NCBI RefSeq assembly: GCF_051014445.1
Contig: NC_135141.1
Location: forward strand, 4,030,001-4,094,000
Direction: 5' to 3'
Source: Colletes latitarsis
Lineage: Eukaryota > Arthropoda > Insecta > Hymenoptera > Colletidae
Length of the DNA stretch: 64,000 nucleotides
This document shows positions 11,601-24,290 of the stretch, one piece after another. The notes beneath the pieces were generated by a model. It had not been told where the DNA came from and did not search any database. It saw only the letters and a program-made list of their open reading frames with translations. A program made the position numbers and the translations under genes. Numbering within the stretch: the first letter of the stretch is position 1; each line of letters begins with the position of its first letter.

Positions 11601-11846
11601 GATTCAAACCCGAAGAAATTCAGGATCTGGCCAACATGTGTGCAAAGAAGGCAAAATCATGAGCCAGATGCGGGCATAACCCAGACCTAACCCAGACTTA
11701 ACCGGTGTCATCCTTTAAAATATTGATCGAAACCAAGTTTAGTGGACTGTTTCAGTGTGTTACCACATTACTACGTAACTCAAACACGAAAAAACCCGGG
11801 ATCTGGCCACCAAGTATGCGAGGAAGGCAAAATCATGAGCCAGATG
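8608..11846 (+). repeat. Large segmental duplication 1, copy B (~3.2 kb)
   Basis: Second copy of 361-2,895 with four extra monomers, three between about 9,050 and 9,600 and one at about 9,930-10,110. Flanking words show register was kept exactly at these indels. Identity is high: within 10,212-11,830 only scattered substitutions are visible against 1,261-2,879. A 165-bp monomer lies near 10,811, matching the one near 1,863. Confidence 0.9.
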
Positions 11847-12990
11847 CGGGCATAACCCAGACCTAACCCAGACCTAACCGGTGTTATCCTCTAAAATGTG
11901 GATCAAAACCAGCTTTAATTGACTGTTTCTGTGTGGTACCACATTACTACCTGATTCAAAACCGAAAAAACCCAGGATCAGGCTAACAAGTATGCGAAGA
12001 AGGCAAAATCATGTGCCAGATACGGGCATAACCCAGACGTAACCCAGACCAAACCGGTGTGATCCTCTAAAATATTGATCGAAACCAGGTTTAATTGTCT
12101 GTTTCAGTGTGGTACCACATTACTACGTGATTCAATCCACAGAATACCTAGGATCTGGCCAACAAGAATGCGGAAAAGGTAAAATCATGAGCCAGATGCG
12201 GGCATAACGCAAACATAACCCAGACCTAACCGGTGTTATCCTCTAAAATGTGGATCGAGGCCAGCTTTAATTGACTGTTTCAGGGTGGTACCACATTACT
12301 ACGTGACTCAAACCCGAAAAAACCCAGGTTCTGGCCAACAAGTATGCGAAGAAGGCAAAATCATGAGCCAGATGTGGGCATAAGCCAGACCTAACCCAGA
12401 CCTAACCAGGTTTTATCCTCTAAAATATTGATCGAAACCAGGTTTTATTGACTGTTACTGTGTGGTACCACATTACTACGTGATTCAAACACGAAAAAAC
12501 CCAGGTTCTGGCCAACAAGTATGCGAAGAAGGCAAAATCATGAGCCAGATGCGGGCATAACGCAGACCTAACCCAGACCTAACCGGTGTTATCCTGTAAA
12601 ATGTGGATCGAAACCAAGTTTAATGGACTGTTTCAGTGTGGTACCACATTACTACGTGACTCAAACCCGAAAAAACCCAGGATCTGGCCAACAAGTATGC
12701 GAAGAAGGCAAAATCATGAGCCAGATGTGGGCATAAGCCAGACCTAACCCAGACCTAACCGGTGTGATCCTCTAAAATATTGATCGAAACCAGGTTTAAA
12801 TGTCTGTTTCAGTGTGGAACCACATTACTACGTGATTCAATCCACAGAATACCTAGGATCTGGCCAACAAGAATGCGGAAAAGGTAAAATCATGAGCCAG
12901 ATGCGGGCATAACGCAGACCTAACCCAGACCTAACCGGTGTTATCCTCTAAAATGTGGATCGAAGCCAGCTTTAATTGACTGCTTCAGGG
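11847..12990 (+). repeat. Left-domain monomers with the ATCCACAGAATACC subtype
   Basis: About 6.5 monomers. Order: GTGGATCAAAACC, CCTGATTCAAAACC with GGATCAGGCTAAC, the CCACAGAATACCTAGG subtype (12,136), CGCAAACATAACC, then TGTGGGCATAAGCC monomers and a second CCACAGAATACC copy near 12,841. The same order recurs at about 15,760-17,580 and again near 18,400-18,800, 23,940-24,220, 28,330-28,620 and 32,640-33,000. This is therefore a frequently copied segment of the left domain. Confidence 0.85.
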
Positions 12991-14210
12991 TGGTACCACA
13001 TTACTACGTGACTCAAACCCGAAAAAACCCAGGATCTGGCCAACAAGAATGCGAAGAAGGCAAAATCATGAGCCAGATGCGGGCATAACACAGACCTAAC
13101 CCAGACCTAACCGGTTTTATCCTCTCAAATATTGATCGAAACCAGGTTTAGTTTACTGTTTCGTTGTGGTACCGCATTACTGCGCCATTCAAACAGGGTA
13201 AAACCCAGGTCCTGGCCAACAAGTATGCGATGAAGGCTGAATCATGATCGAGATGCGGGCATAACCCAGACCAAACCCAGACCTAACCGGTGTTATCCTC
13301 CAAAATATTGATCGAAACCAAGTTTAATGGGCCGTTTCAGTGTGGTATCACATTACTACGTGATTCAAATCCGAAAAAACCCAAAATCTGGCCAACAAGT
13401 ATGCAAAGATGGCAAAATCATGAGCCAGATGCGGGCATAAGCCAGACCTAAGCCAGACCTAACCGGTGTCATCCATTAAAATGTTGATCGAAACCAAGTT
13501 TAGTGGACTGTTTCAGTGTGGTACCACATTACTACGTGACTCAAACCCGAAAAAACCCAGGATCTGGCCAACATGTGTGCATAGAAGGCAAAATCATGAG
13601 CCAGATGCGGGCATAACCCAGACCTAACCCAGACCTAACCGGTTTTATCCTCTAAAATATTGATCGAAACCAGCTTTAATTGACTGTTTCAATGTGGTAC
13701 AACATTACTACGTGATTCAAACCCGAAGAAACCCAGGATCTGGCCAACATGTGTGCATAGAAGGCAAAATCATGAGCCAGATGCGGGCATAACCCAGACC
13801 TAACCCAGACCTAACCGGTGTCATCCTTTAAAATGTTGATCGAAACCAAGTTTAATGGACTGTTTCAGTGTGGTACCACATTTTAACGTGACTCAAACCC
13901 GAAAAAACCCAGGGTCTGGCCAACAAGTATGCGAAGAAGGTAAAATCATGAGCCAGATGCGGGCATAAGCCAGACCTAACCCAGCCCTAACCTGTTTTAT
14001 CCTCCAAAATATTGATCGAAACCAGGTTTTATTGACTGTTACTGTGTGGTACCACATTACTACGTGATTCAAATCCGAAAAAACCCAGGATCTGGAAAAC
14101 AAGTATGCAAAGAAGGAAAAATCATGACCCAGATGCGGGCATAACCCAGACCTAACCGGTTTTATCCTCTAAAATATTGATCGAAATGAGGTTTAATGGG
14201 CCGTTTCAGT
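12991..14210 (+). repeat. Third, rearranged version of the 8.4-10.0 kb segment
   Basis: GCCATTCAAACAGGG at 13,184 matches 8,618 (offset 4566). CCCAAAATCTGG at 13,380 matches 9,166 (offset 4214, exactly two monomers less). Downstream words ACATGTGTGCATAG and CCCAGGGTCTGG follow in the same order. This copy lacks two of the monomers at 8,700-9,100. A variant ACATTTTAACGTG near 13,880 replaces ACATTACAACGTG. A 165-bp monomer lies near 14,148. Confidence 0.85.
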
Positions 14211-15104
14211 GTGGTATCACATTACTACGTGACTCAAACCCGAAAAAAACCCAGGATCTGGCCAACAAGTATGCGAAGAAGGCAAAATCATGAGCCAGAT
14301 GCGGGCATAAGCCAGACCTAACCCAGACCTAAACGGTTTTATCCTCTAAAATATTGGTTGAGACCAGGTTTTATTGACTGTTACTGTGTGGTACCACATT
14401 ACTACGTGATTCAATCCACAGAAAACCTAGGATCTGGCCAACAAGAATGCGGAAAAGGTAAAATCATGAGCCAGATGCGGGCATAACGCAGACCTAAACC
14501 AGACCTAACCGGTGTTATCCTCTAAAATGTGGATCGAAGCCAGCTTTAATTGACTGTTTCTGTGTGGTACCACATTACTACGTGATTCAATCCACAGAAA
14601 ACCTAGGATCTGGCCAACAAGAATGCGGAAAAGGTAAAATCATGAGCCAGATACGGGCATAACCCAGACCTAACCCAGACCAAACCGGAGTCATCCTTGA
14701 AAATGTTGATCGAAATCAAGTTTAATGGACTGTTTCAATGTGGTACAACATTACTACGTGATTCAAATTCGAGAAAACCCAGGATCTGGCCAACAAGTAC
14801 GCAAGGAAGGCAAAATCATGAGCCAGATGCGCGCATAACCCAGACCTAAACCAGACCTAACCGGTTTTATCCTCCAAACTATTGATCGAAACCTGGTTTT
14901 ACTGACTGTTACTGTGTGGTACCACATCACTACGCTATTCAAACTGGAAAAAACCCAGGGTCTGGCCAACAAGGATGCGAAGAAGGCAAAATCATGAGCC
15001 AGATGCGTGCATAACCCAGACCTAACCCAGACCTAACCGGAGTCATCCTTGAAAATGTTGATCGAAATCAAGTTTAATGGACTGTTTCAATGTGGTACAA
15101 CATT
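14211..15104 (+). repeat. Left-domain monomers, CCACAGAAAACC and AAATTCGAGAAAACC subtypes
   Basis: About five monomers. The stretch 14,285-14,620 resembles 10,100-10,380 (CTAAACGG, then CCACAGAAAACCTAGG). From 14,690 (GGAGTCATCCTTGAAAATG) the order matches the next block 352 bp later (two monomers): GGAGTCATCC occurs again near 15,040. One palindrome-adjacent variant, CACTACGCTATTC, occurs near 14,930. Confidence 0.82.
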
Positions 15105-16369
15105 ACTACGTGATTCAAATTCGAGAAAACCCAGGATCTGGCCAACAAATACGCAAAGAAGGCAAAATCATGAGCCAGATGCGCGCATAATCCAGACCTA
15201 AACCAGACCTAACCGGTTTTATCCTCCAAACTATTGATCGAAACCTGGTTTTATTGACTGTTACTGTGTGGTACCACATTACTACGTGACTCAAACCCGA
15301 AAAAACCCAGGATCTGGCCAACAAGTATGCGAAGAAGGCAAAATCATGAGCCAGATGTGGGCATAAGCCAGACCTAACCCAGACCTAGCCGGTTTTATCC
15401 TCTAAAATAGTGATCGAAACCGGCTTTAATTGACTGTTTCAATGTGGTACAACATTACTACGTGATTCAAACCCGAAGAAATTCAGGATCTGGCCAACAT
15501 GTGTGCAAAGAAGGCAAAATCATGAGCCAGATGCGGGCATAACCCAGACCTAACCCAGACTTAACCGGTGTCATCCTTTAAAATATTGATCGAAACCAAG
15601 TTTAGTGGACTGTTTCAGTGTGTTACCACATTACTACGTAACTCAAACACGAAAAAACCCGGGATCTGGCCAACAAGTATGCGAGGAAGGCAAAATCATG
15701 AGCCAGATGCGTGCATAACCCAGACCTAACCCAGACCTAACCGGTGTTATCCTCTAAAATGTGGACCAAACCAGCGTTAATTGACTGTTTCTGTGTGGTA
15801 CCACATTACTACCTGATTCAAAACCGAAAAAACCCAGGATCAGGCTAACAAGTATGCGAAGAAGGCAAAATCATGTGCCAGATACGGGCATAACCCAGAC
15901 CTAACCCAGACCAAACCGGTGTGATCCTCTAAAATATTGATCGAAACCAGGTTTAATTGTCTGTTTCAGTGTGGTACCACATTACTACGTGATTCAAATT
16001 CGAGAAAACCCAGGATCTGGCCAACAAATACGCAAAGAAGGCAAAATCATGAGCCAGATGCGCGCATAATCCAGACCTAAACCAGACCTAACCGGTTTTA
16101 TCCTCCAAACTATTGATCGAAACCTGGTTTTATTGACTGTTACTGTGTGGTACCACATTACTACGTGACTCAAACCCGAAAAAACCCAGGATCTGGCCAA
16201 CAAGTATGCGAAGAAGGCAAAATCATGAGCCAGATGTGGGCATAAGCCAGACCTAACCCAGACCTAGCCGGTTTTATCCTCTAAAATAGTGATCGAAACC
16301 GGCTTTAATTGACTGTTTCAATGTGGTACAACATTACTACGTGATTCAAACCCGAAGAAATTCAGGATC
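15105..16369 (+). repeat. Segmental duplication 4: two copies at offset 879
   Basis: The stretch 15,105-15,490 repeats at 15,984-16,369, including the rare CAACAAATACGC and CATAATCCAGACC variants. The first copy continues ATCTGGCCAACATGTG. The second switches at GGATCTGG to CTAACAAGTATGCG, which belongs to the subtype seen at 15,845. The intervening monomers (15,491-15,983) include CCCGGGATCTGG and GATCAGGCTAAC types. Confidence 0.87.
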
Positions 16370-17954
16370 TGGCTAACAAGTATGCGAAGAAGGCAAAATC
16401 ATGTGCCAGATACGGGCATAACCCAGACCTAACCCAGACCAAACCGGTGTGATCCTCTAAAATATTGATCGAAACCAGGTTTAATTGTCTGTTTCAGTGT
16501 GGTACCACATTACTACGTGATTCAATCCACAGAATACCTAGGATCTGGCCAACAAGAATGCGGAAAAGGTAAAATCATGAGCCAGATGCGGGCATAACGC
16601 AAACCTAACCCAGACCTAACCGGTGTTATCCTCTAAAATGTGGATCGAAGCCAGCTTTAATTGACTGTTTCAGGGTGGTACCACATTACTACGTGACTCA
16701 AACCCGAAAAAACCCAGGTTCTGGCCAACAAGTATGCGAAGAAGGCAAAATCATGAGCCAGATGTGGGCATAAGCCAGACCTAACCCAGACCTAACCGGT
16801 TTTATCCTCTAAAATATTGATCGAAACCAGGTTTTATTGACTGCTACTGTGTGGTACCACATTACTACGTGATTCAAATCCGAAAAAAGCCAGGATCTGG
16901 CCAACAAGTACGCAAAGAAGGCAAAATCATGAGCCAGATGCGCGCATAACCCAGACCTAAACCAGACCTAACCGGTTTTATCCTCTAAACTATTGCTCGA
17001 AACCTGGTTTTATTGACTGTTACTGTGTGGTACCACATTACTACGTGATCCAAACACGAAAAAACCCAGGTTCTGGCCAACAAGTATGCGAAGAAGGCAA
17101 AATCATGAGCCAGATGTGGGCATAAGCCAGACCTAACCCAGACCTAACCGGTGTGATCCTCTAAAATATTGATCGAAACCAGGTTTAATTGTCTGTTTCA
17201 GTGTGGAACCACATTACTACGTGATTCAATCCACAGAATACCTAGGATCTGGCCAACAAGAATGCGGAAAAGGTAAAATCATGAGCCAGATGCGGGCATA
17301 ACGCAGACCTAACCCAGACCTAACCGGTGTGATCCTCTAAAATATTGATCGAAGCCAGCTTTAATTGACTGTTTCCGGGTGGAACCACATTACTACGTGA
17401 TTCAATCCACAGAATACCTAGGATCTGGCCAACAAGAATGCGGAAAAGGTAAAATCATGAGCCAGATGCGGGCATAACGCAGACCTAACCCAGACCTAAC
17501 CGGTGTTATCCTCTAAAATGTGGATCGAAGCCAGCTTTAATTGACTGTTTCAGGGTGGTACCACATTACTACGTGACTCAAACCCGAAAAAACCCAGCTT
17601 CTGGCCAACAAGTATGCGAAGAAGGCAAAATCATGAGCCAGATGTGGGCATAAGCCAGACCTAACCCAGACCTAACCGGTTTTATCCTCTAAAATATTGA
17701 TCGAAACCAGGTTTTATTGACTACTACTGTGTGGTACCACATTACTACGTGATTCAAATTCGAGAAAACCCAGGATCTGGCCAACAAGTACGCAAAGAAG
17801 GCAAAATCATGAGCCAGATGCGCGCATAACCCAGACCTAAACCAGACCTAACCGGTTTTATCCTCCAAACTATTGATCGAAACCTGGTTTTATTGACTGT
17901 TACTGTGTGGTACCACATTACTACGTGACTCAAACCCGAAAAAACCCAGGATCT
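16370..17954 (+). repeat. Left-domain monomers repeating the CCACAGAATACC order
   Basis: About nine monomers with three CCACAGAATACC copies (16,526; about 17,229; about 17,408). They are separated by TGTGGGCATAAGCC, CTCTAAACTATTGC and GTGATCCAAACACG types. CCCAGCTTCTGG at 17,592-17,603 is a rare substitution shared with 24,231, 29,490 and 31,425, linking the region to later copies. Confidence 0.83.
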
Positions 17955-18750
17955 GGCCAACAAGTATGCGAAGAAGGCAAAATCATGAGCCAGATGTGGG
18001 CATAAGCCAGACCTAACCCAGACCTAGCCGGTTTTATCCTCTAAAATAGTGATCGAAACCGGCTTTAATTGACTGTTTCAATGTGGTACAACATTACTAC
18101 GTGATTCAAACCCGAAGAAATTCAGGATCTGGCCAACACGTGTGCAAAGAAGGCAAAATCATGAGCCAGATGCGGGCATAACCCAGACCTAACCCAGACT
18201 TAACCGGTGTCATCCTTTAAAATATTGATCGAAACCAAGTTTAGTGGACTGTTTCAGTGTGCTACCACATTACTACGTAATTCAAACACGAAAAAACCCG
18301 GGATCTGGCCAACAAGTATGCGAGGAAGGCAAAATCATGAGCCAAATGCGTGCATAACCCAGACCTAACCCAGACCTAACCGGTGTTATCCTCTAAAATG
18401 TGGATCACAACCAGCTTTAATTGACTGTTTCTGTGTGGTACCACATTACTACCTGATTCAAAACCGAAAAAACCCAGGATCAGGCCAACAAGTATGCGAA
18501 GAAGGCAAAATCATGTGCCAGATACGGGCATAACCGAGACCTAACCCAGACCAAACCGGTGTGATCCTCTAAAATATTGATCGAAACCAGGTTTAATTGT
18601 CTGTTTCAGTGTGGTACCACATTACTACGTGATTCAATCCACAGAATACCTAGGATCTGGCCAACAAGAATGCGGAAAAGGTAAAATCATGAGCCAGATG
18701 CGGGCATAACGCAGACCTAACCCAGACCTAACCGGTGTTATCCTCTAAAA
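17955..18750 (+). repeat. Segmental duplication 5, copy A (offset 6284)
   Basis: Anchor CACGTGTGCAAAG at 18,137 recurs at 24,421. The match runs from TGTGGGCATAAGCC and CCTAGCCGG through GTGGATCACAACC to CCACAGAATACC, corresponding to about 24,240-25,034. One difference is TATGCGAGG near 18,319 against TATGAGAGG near 24,603. Downstream of 18,750 the copies diverge (TTTCAGGGTGG here, TTTCTGTGTGG there). Confidence 0.87.
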
Positions 18751-19619
18751 TGTGGATCGAAGCCAGCTTTAATTGACTGTTTCAGGGTGGTACCACATTA
18801 CTACGTGACTCAAACCCGAAAAAACCCAGGTTCTGGCCAACAAGTATGCGAAGAAGGAAAAATCATGAGCCAGATGCGGGCATAACCCAGACCTAACCCA
18901 GACCTAACCGGTGTCATCCTTTAAAATATTGATCGAAACCAAGTTTAATGGGCCGTTTCAGTGTGGTATCACATTACTACGTGACTCAAACCCGAAAAAA
19001 ACCCAGGATCTGGCCAACAAGTATGCGAAGAAGGCAAAATCATGAGCGAGATGCGGGCATAAGCCAGACCTAAGCCAGACCTAACCGGTGTCATCCTTTA
19101 AAATGTTGATCGAAACCAAGTTTAATGGACTGTTTCAGTGTGGTACCACATTACAACGTGACTCAAACCCGAAAAAACCCAGGGTCTGGCCAACAAGTAT
19201 GCGAAGAAGGTAAAATCATGAGCCAGATGCGGGCATAAGCCAGACCTAACCCAGCCCTAACCTGTTTTATCCTCCAAAATATTGATCGAAACCAGGTTTT
19301 ATTGACTGTTACTGTGTGGTACCACATTACTACGTGATTCAAATCCGAAAAAACCCAGGATCTGGCAAACAAGTATGCAAAGAAGGAAAAATCATGAGCC
19401 AGATGCGGGCATAACCCAGACCTAACCGGTTTTATCCTCTAAAATATTGATCGAAATGAGGTTTAATTGACTGTTATTGTATGGTGCCACATTACTACGT
19501 GACTCAAACCAGAAAAAACCCAGGATCTGGCCAACAAGTATGCAAAGAAGTCAAAATCATGAGCGAGATGCGGGCATAACCCAGACCTAACCCAGACCTA
19601 ACCGGTGATATCCTCTAAA
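18751..19619 (+). repeat. Left-domain monomers related to 9.6-10.0 kb and 13.8-14.2 kb
   Basis: The block carries GGCCGTTTCAGTGTGGTATC, GAGCGAGATGCGGGC, ACATTACAACGTG and CCCAGGGTCTGG in the order seen at 9,620-9,940. After that it has the GGAAAAATCATGA and GAAATGAGG monomer also found at 14,115-14,190, so it extends both related regions. A 165-bp monomer lies near 19,422. Confidence 0.83.
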
Positions 19620-22600
19620 ATGTGGATCGAAATCAGCTTTAATTGACTGTTTCTGTGTGGTACCACATTACTACGTGATTCAAATCCGAAAAAACCCAGG
19701 ATCTGGCCAACAAGTATGCAAAGAGGGCAAAATCATGAGCCAGATGCGCGCATAACCCAGACCTAAACCAGACCTAAACGGTGTCATCCTGTAAAATATT
19801 GATCGAGACCAAGTTTAATGGGCCGTTTCAGTGTGGTATCACATTACTACGCGACTCAAACCCGAAAAAAACCCAGGATCTGGCCAACAAGTATGCGAAG
19901 AAGGCAAAATCATGAGCCAGATGCGGGCATAAGCCAGACCTAACCCAGACCTAAACGGTTTTATCCTCTAAAATATTGATTGAAACCAGGTTTTATTGAC
20001 TGTTACTGTGTGGTACCACATTACTACGTGATTCAATCCACAGAAAACCTAGGATCTGGCCAACAAGAATGCGGAAAACGTAAAATCATGAGCCAGATGC
20101 GGGCATAACGCAGACCTAACCCAGACCTAACCGGTGTTATCCTCTAAAATGTGGATCGAAGCCAGCTTTAATTGACTGTTTCAGTGTGGTATCACATTAC
20201 TGCATGACTCAAACCCGAAAAAAACCCAGGATCTGGCCAACAAGTACGCAAAGAAGGCAAAATCATGAGCCAGATGCGCGCATAACCCAGACCTAAACCA
20301 GACCTAACCAGTGTCATCCTCTAAAATATTGATCGAAACCAAGTTTAATGGGCGGTTTCAGTGTGGTACCACATTACTACGTGACTCAAACCCGAAAAAA
20401 CCCAGGATCTGGCCAACAAGTATGCGAAGAAGGCAAAATCATGAGCCAGATGCGTGCATAACTCAGACCTAACCCAGACCTAACCGGTTTTATCCTGTAG
20501 AATATTGACCGAAACCAGCTTTAATTGACTGTTTCAATGTGGTACAATATTACTACGTGATTCAAATTCGAGAAAACCCAGGATCTGGCCAACAAGTATG
20601 CGAAGATGGCAAAATCATGAGCCAGATGCGTGCATAAGCCAGACCTAACCCAGACCTAACCGGTTTTATCCTCTAAAATATTGATTGAAACCTGGATTTA
20701 TTGACTGTTACTGTGTGGTACCACATCACTACGTGATTCAAAATGGAAAAAACCCAGGGTCTGGCCAACAAGTATGCGAAGAAGGCAAAATCATGAGCCA
20801 GATGCGTGCATAACCCAGAACTAACCCAGACCTAACCGGTGTTATCCTCCAAAATATTGATCGAAACCAAGTTTAATGGGCGGTTTCAGTGTGGTACCAC
20901 ATTACTACGTGACTCAAACCCGAAAAAAACCAGGATCTGGCCAACAAGTATGCGAAGAAGGCAAAATCATGAGCCAGATGCGTGCATAACTCAGACCTAA
21001 CCCAGACCTAACCGGTTTTATCCTGTAGAATATTGACCGAAACCAGCTTTAATTGACTGTTTCAATGTGGTACAATATTACTACGTGATTCAAATTCGAG
21101 AAAACCGAGGATCTGGCCAACAAGTATGCGAAGAAGGCAAAATCATGAGCCAGATGCGTGCATAACTCAGACCTAACCCAGACCTAACCGGTTTTATCCT
21201 GTAGAATATTGACCGAAACCAGCTTTAATTGACTGTTTCAATGTGGTACAATATTACTACGTGATTCAAATTCGAGAAAACACAGGGTCTGGCCAACAAG
21301 TATGCGAAGAAGGCAAAATCATGAGCCAGATGCGTGCATAACCCAGACCTAACTGGTTTTATCCTCTAAAATATTGATCGAAACCAGGTTTTATTGACTG
21401 TTACTGTGTGGTACCACATTACTACGTGATTCAAATCCGAAAAAACCCAGGATCTGGCCAACAAGTATGCGAAGAAGGCACAATCTTGAGCCAGATGCGG
21501 GCATAAGCCAGACCTAACCGGTTTTGTCCTCTAAAATATTGATCGAAACCAGGCTTTATTGACTGTTGCTGTGTGGCACCACATTACTACGTGATTCAAA
21601 TCCGAAAAAACCCAGGATCTGGCCAACAAGTATGCAAAGAAGGCAAAATCATGAGCCAGATGCGGGCATAACACAGACCTAACCCAGACCTAACCGGTTT
21701 TATCCTCTAAAATATTGATCGAAACCAGGTTTAATGGACTGTTTCAGTGTGGTACCACATTACTACGTGACTCAATCCCGAAAAAACCCAGGTTCTGGCC
21801 AACAAGTATGCGAAGAAAGCAAAATCATGAGCCAAATGCGCGCATAACCCAGACCTAAACCAGACCTAACCGGTATCATCCTCTAAAATATTGATCGAAA
21901 CCAAGTTTAATTGGCCGCTTCAGTGTGGTACCACATTACTACGTGACTCAAACCCGAAAAAAACCAGGATCTGGCCAACAAGTATGCGAAGAAGGCAAAA
22001 TCATGAGCCAGATGCGTGCATAACTCAGACCTAACCCAGACCTAACCGGTTTTATCCTGTAGAATATTGACCGAAACCAGCTTTAATTGACTGTTTCAAT
22101 GTGGTACAATATTACTACGTGATTCAAATTCGAGAAAACCGAGGATCTGGCCAACAAGTATGCGAAGAAGGCAAAATCATGAGCCAGATGCGTGCATAAC
22201 TCAGACCTAACCCAGACCTAACCGGTTTTATCCTGTAGAATATTGACCGAAACCAGCTTTAATTGACTGTTTCAATGTGGTACAATATTACTACGTGATT
22301 CAAATTCGAGAAAACACAGGGTCTGGCCAACAAGTATGCGAAGAAGGCAAAATCATGAGCCAGATGCGTGCATAACCCAGACCTAACTGGTTTTATCCTC
22401 TAAAATATTGATCGAAACCAGGTTTTATTGACTGTTACTGTGTGGTACCACATTACTACGTGATTCAAATCCGAAAAAACCCAGGATCTGGCCAACAAGT
22501 ATGCGAAGAAGGCACAATCTTGAGCCAGATGCGGGCATAAGCCAGACCTAACCGGTTTTGTCCTCTAAAATATTGATCGAAACCAGGCTTTATTGACTGT

Positions 22601-24290
22601 TGCTGTGTGGCACCACATTACTACGTGATTCAAATCCGAAAAAACCCAGGATCTGGCCAACAAGTATGCAAAGAAGGCAAAATCATGAGCCAGATGCGGG
22701 CATAACACAGACCTAACCCAGACCTAACCGGTTTTATCCTCTAAAATATTGATCGAAACCAGGTTTAATGGACTGTTTCAGTGTGGTACCACATTACTAC
22801 GTGACTCAATCCCGAAAAAACCCAGGTTCTGGCCAACAAGTATGCGAAGAAAGCAAAATCATGAGCCAAATGCGCGCATAACCCAGACCTAAACCAGACC
22901 TAACCGGTATCATCCTCTAAAATATTGATCGAAACCAAGTTTAATTGGCCGCTTCAGTGTGGTACCACATTACTACGTGACTCAAACCCGAAAAAACCCA
23001 GGTTCTGGCCAACAAGTATGCGAAGAAGGCAAAATCATGAGCCAGATGCGTGCATAACTCAGACCTAACCCAGACCTAACCGGTTTTATCCTGTAAAATA
23101 TTGATCGAAACCAGCTTTAATTGACTGTTTCAATGTGGTACAACATTACTACGTGATTCAAACCCGAAGAAGTTCAGGATCTGGCCAACATGTGTGCAAA
23201 GAAGGCAAAATCATGACCCAGATGCGGGCATAACCCAGACCTAACCCAGACTTAACCGGTGTCATCCTTTAAAATATTGATCGAAACCAAGTTTAGTGGA
23301 CTGTTTCAGTGTGTTACCACATTACTACGTAACTCAAACACGAAAAAACCCGGGATCTGGCCAACAAGGATGCGAAGAAGGCAAAATCATGAGCCAGATG
23401 CGTGCATAACCCAGACCTAACCCAGACCTAACCGGTGTCATCCTTGAAAATGTTGATCGAAATCAAGTTTAATGGACTGTTTCAATGTGGTACAACATTA
23501 CTACGTGATTCAAATTCGAGAAAACCCAGGATCTGGCCAACAAGTACGCAAAGAAGGCAAAATCATGAGCCAGATGCGCGCATAACCCAGAACTAAACCA
23601 GACCTAACCGGTTTTATCCTCCAAACTATTGATCGAAACCTGGTTTTATTGACTGTTACTGTGTGGTACCACATTACTACGTGACTCAAACCCGAAAAAA
23701 CCCAGGATCTGGCCAACAAGTATGCGAAGAAGGCAAAGTCATGAGCCAGATGTGGGCATAAGCCAGACCTAACCCAGACCTAGCCGGTTTTATCCTCTAA
23801 AATAGTGATCGAAACCGGCTTTAATTGTCTGTTTCAATGTGGTACAACATTACTACGTGACTCAAACCCGAAAAAACCCAGGTTCTGGCCAACAAGTATG
23901 CGAAGAAGGCAAAATCATGTGCCAGATACGGGCATAACCCAGCCCTAACCCAGACCAAACCGGTGTGATCCTCTAAAATATTGATCGAAACCAGGTTTAA
24001 TTGTCTGTTTCAGTGTGGTACCACATTACTACGTGATTCAATCCACAGAATACCTAGGATCTGGCCAACAAGAATGCGGAAAAGGTAAAATCATGAGCCA
24101 GATGCGGGCATAACGCAGACCTAACCCAGACCTAACCGGTGTTATCCTCTAAAATGTGGATCGAAGCCAGCTTTAATTGACTGTTTCAGGGTGGTACCAC
24201 ATTACTACGTGACTCAAACCCGAAAAAACCCAGCTTCTGGCCAACAAGTATGCGAAGAAGGCAAAATCATGAGCCAGATGTGGGCATAAG
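19620..24290 (+). repeat. Large segmental duplication 6, copy A (~4.7 kb)
   Basis: This block matches 25,034-28,670. Anchor AAGAGGGC at 19,721 recurs at 25,135 (offset 5414). After 21,955 the offset is 4380 (CAATCTTGAG at 22,515 and 26,895). The drop of 1034 is exactly the internal tandem duplication annotated separately, which copy B lacks. Substitutions between the copies are sparse, which suggests a recent event. The end is near 24,290, where this copy has CCTAGCCGG and the other CCTAACCGG. Confidence 0.92.
20921..22988 (+). repeat. 1034-bp tandem duplication (six monomers x 2)
   Basis: The unit 20,921-21,954 is followed directly by 21,955-22,988. The sequence CGAAAAAAACCAGG starts each copy, and CAATCTTGAG is at 21,481 and 22,515. 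The length equals 6 x 176 minus 22, because two of the six monomers in each copy lack one 11-bp unit (near 21,341 and 21,500; 22,375 and 22,534). The corresponding place in duplication 6 copy B (26,335 on) has the unit once. Confidence 0.93.
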
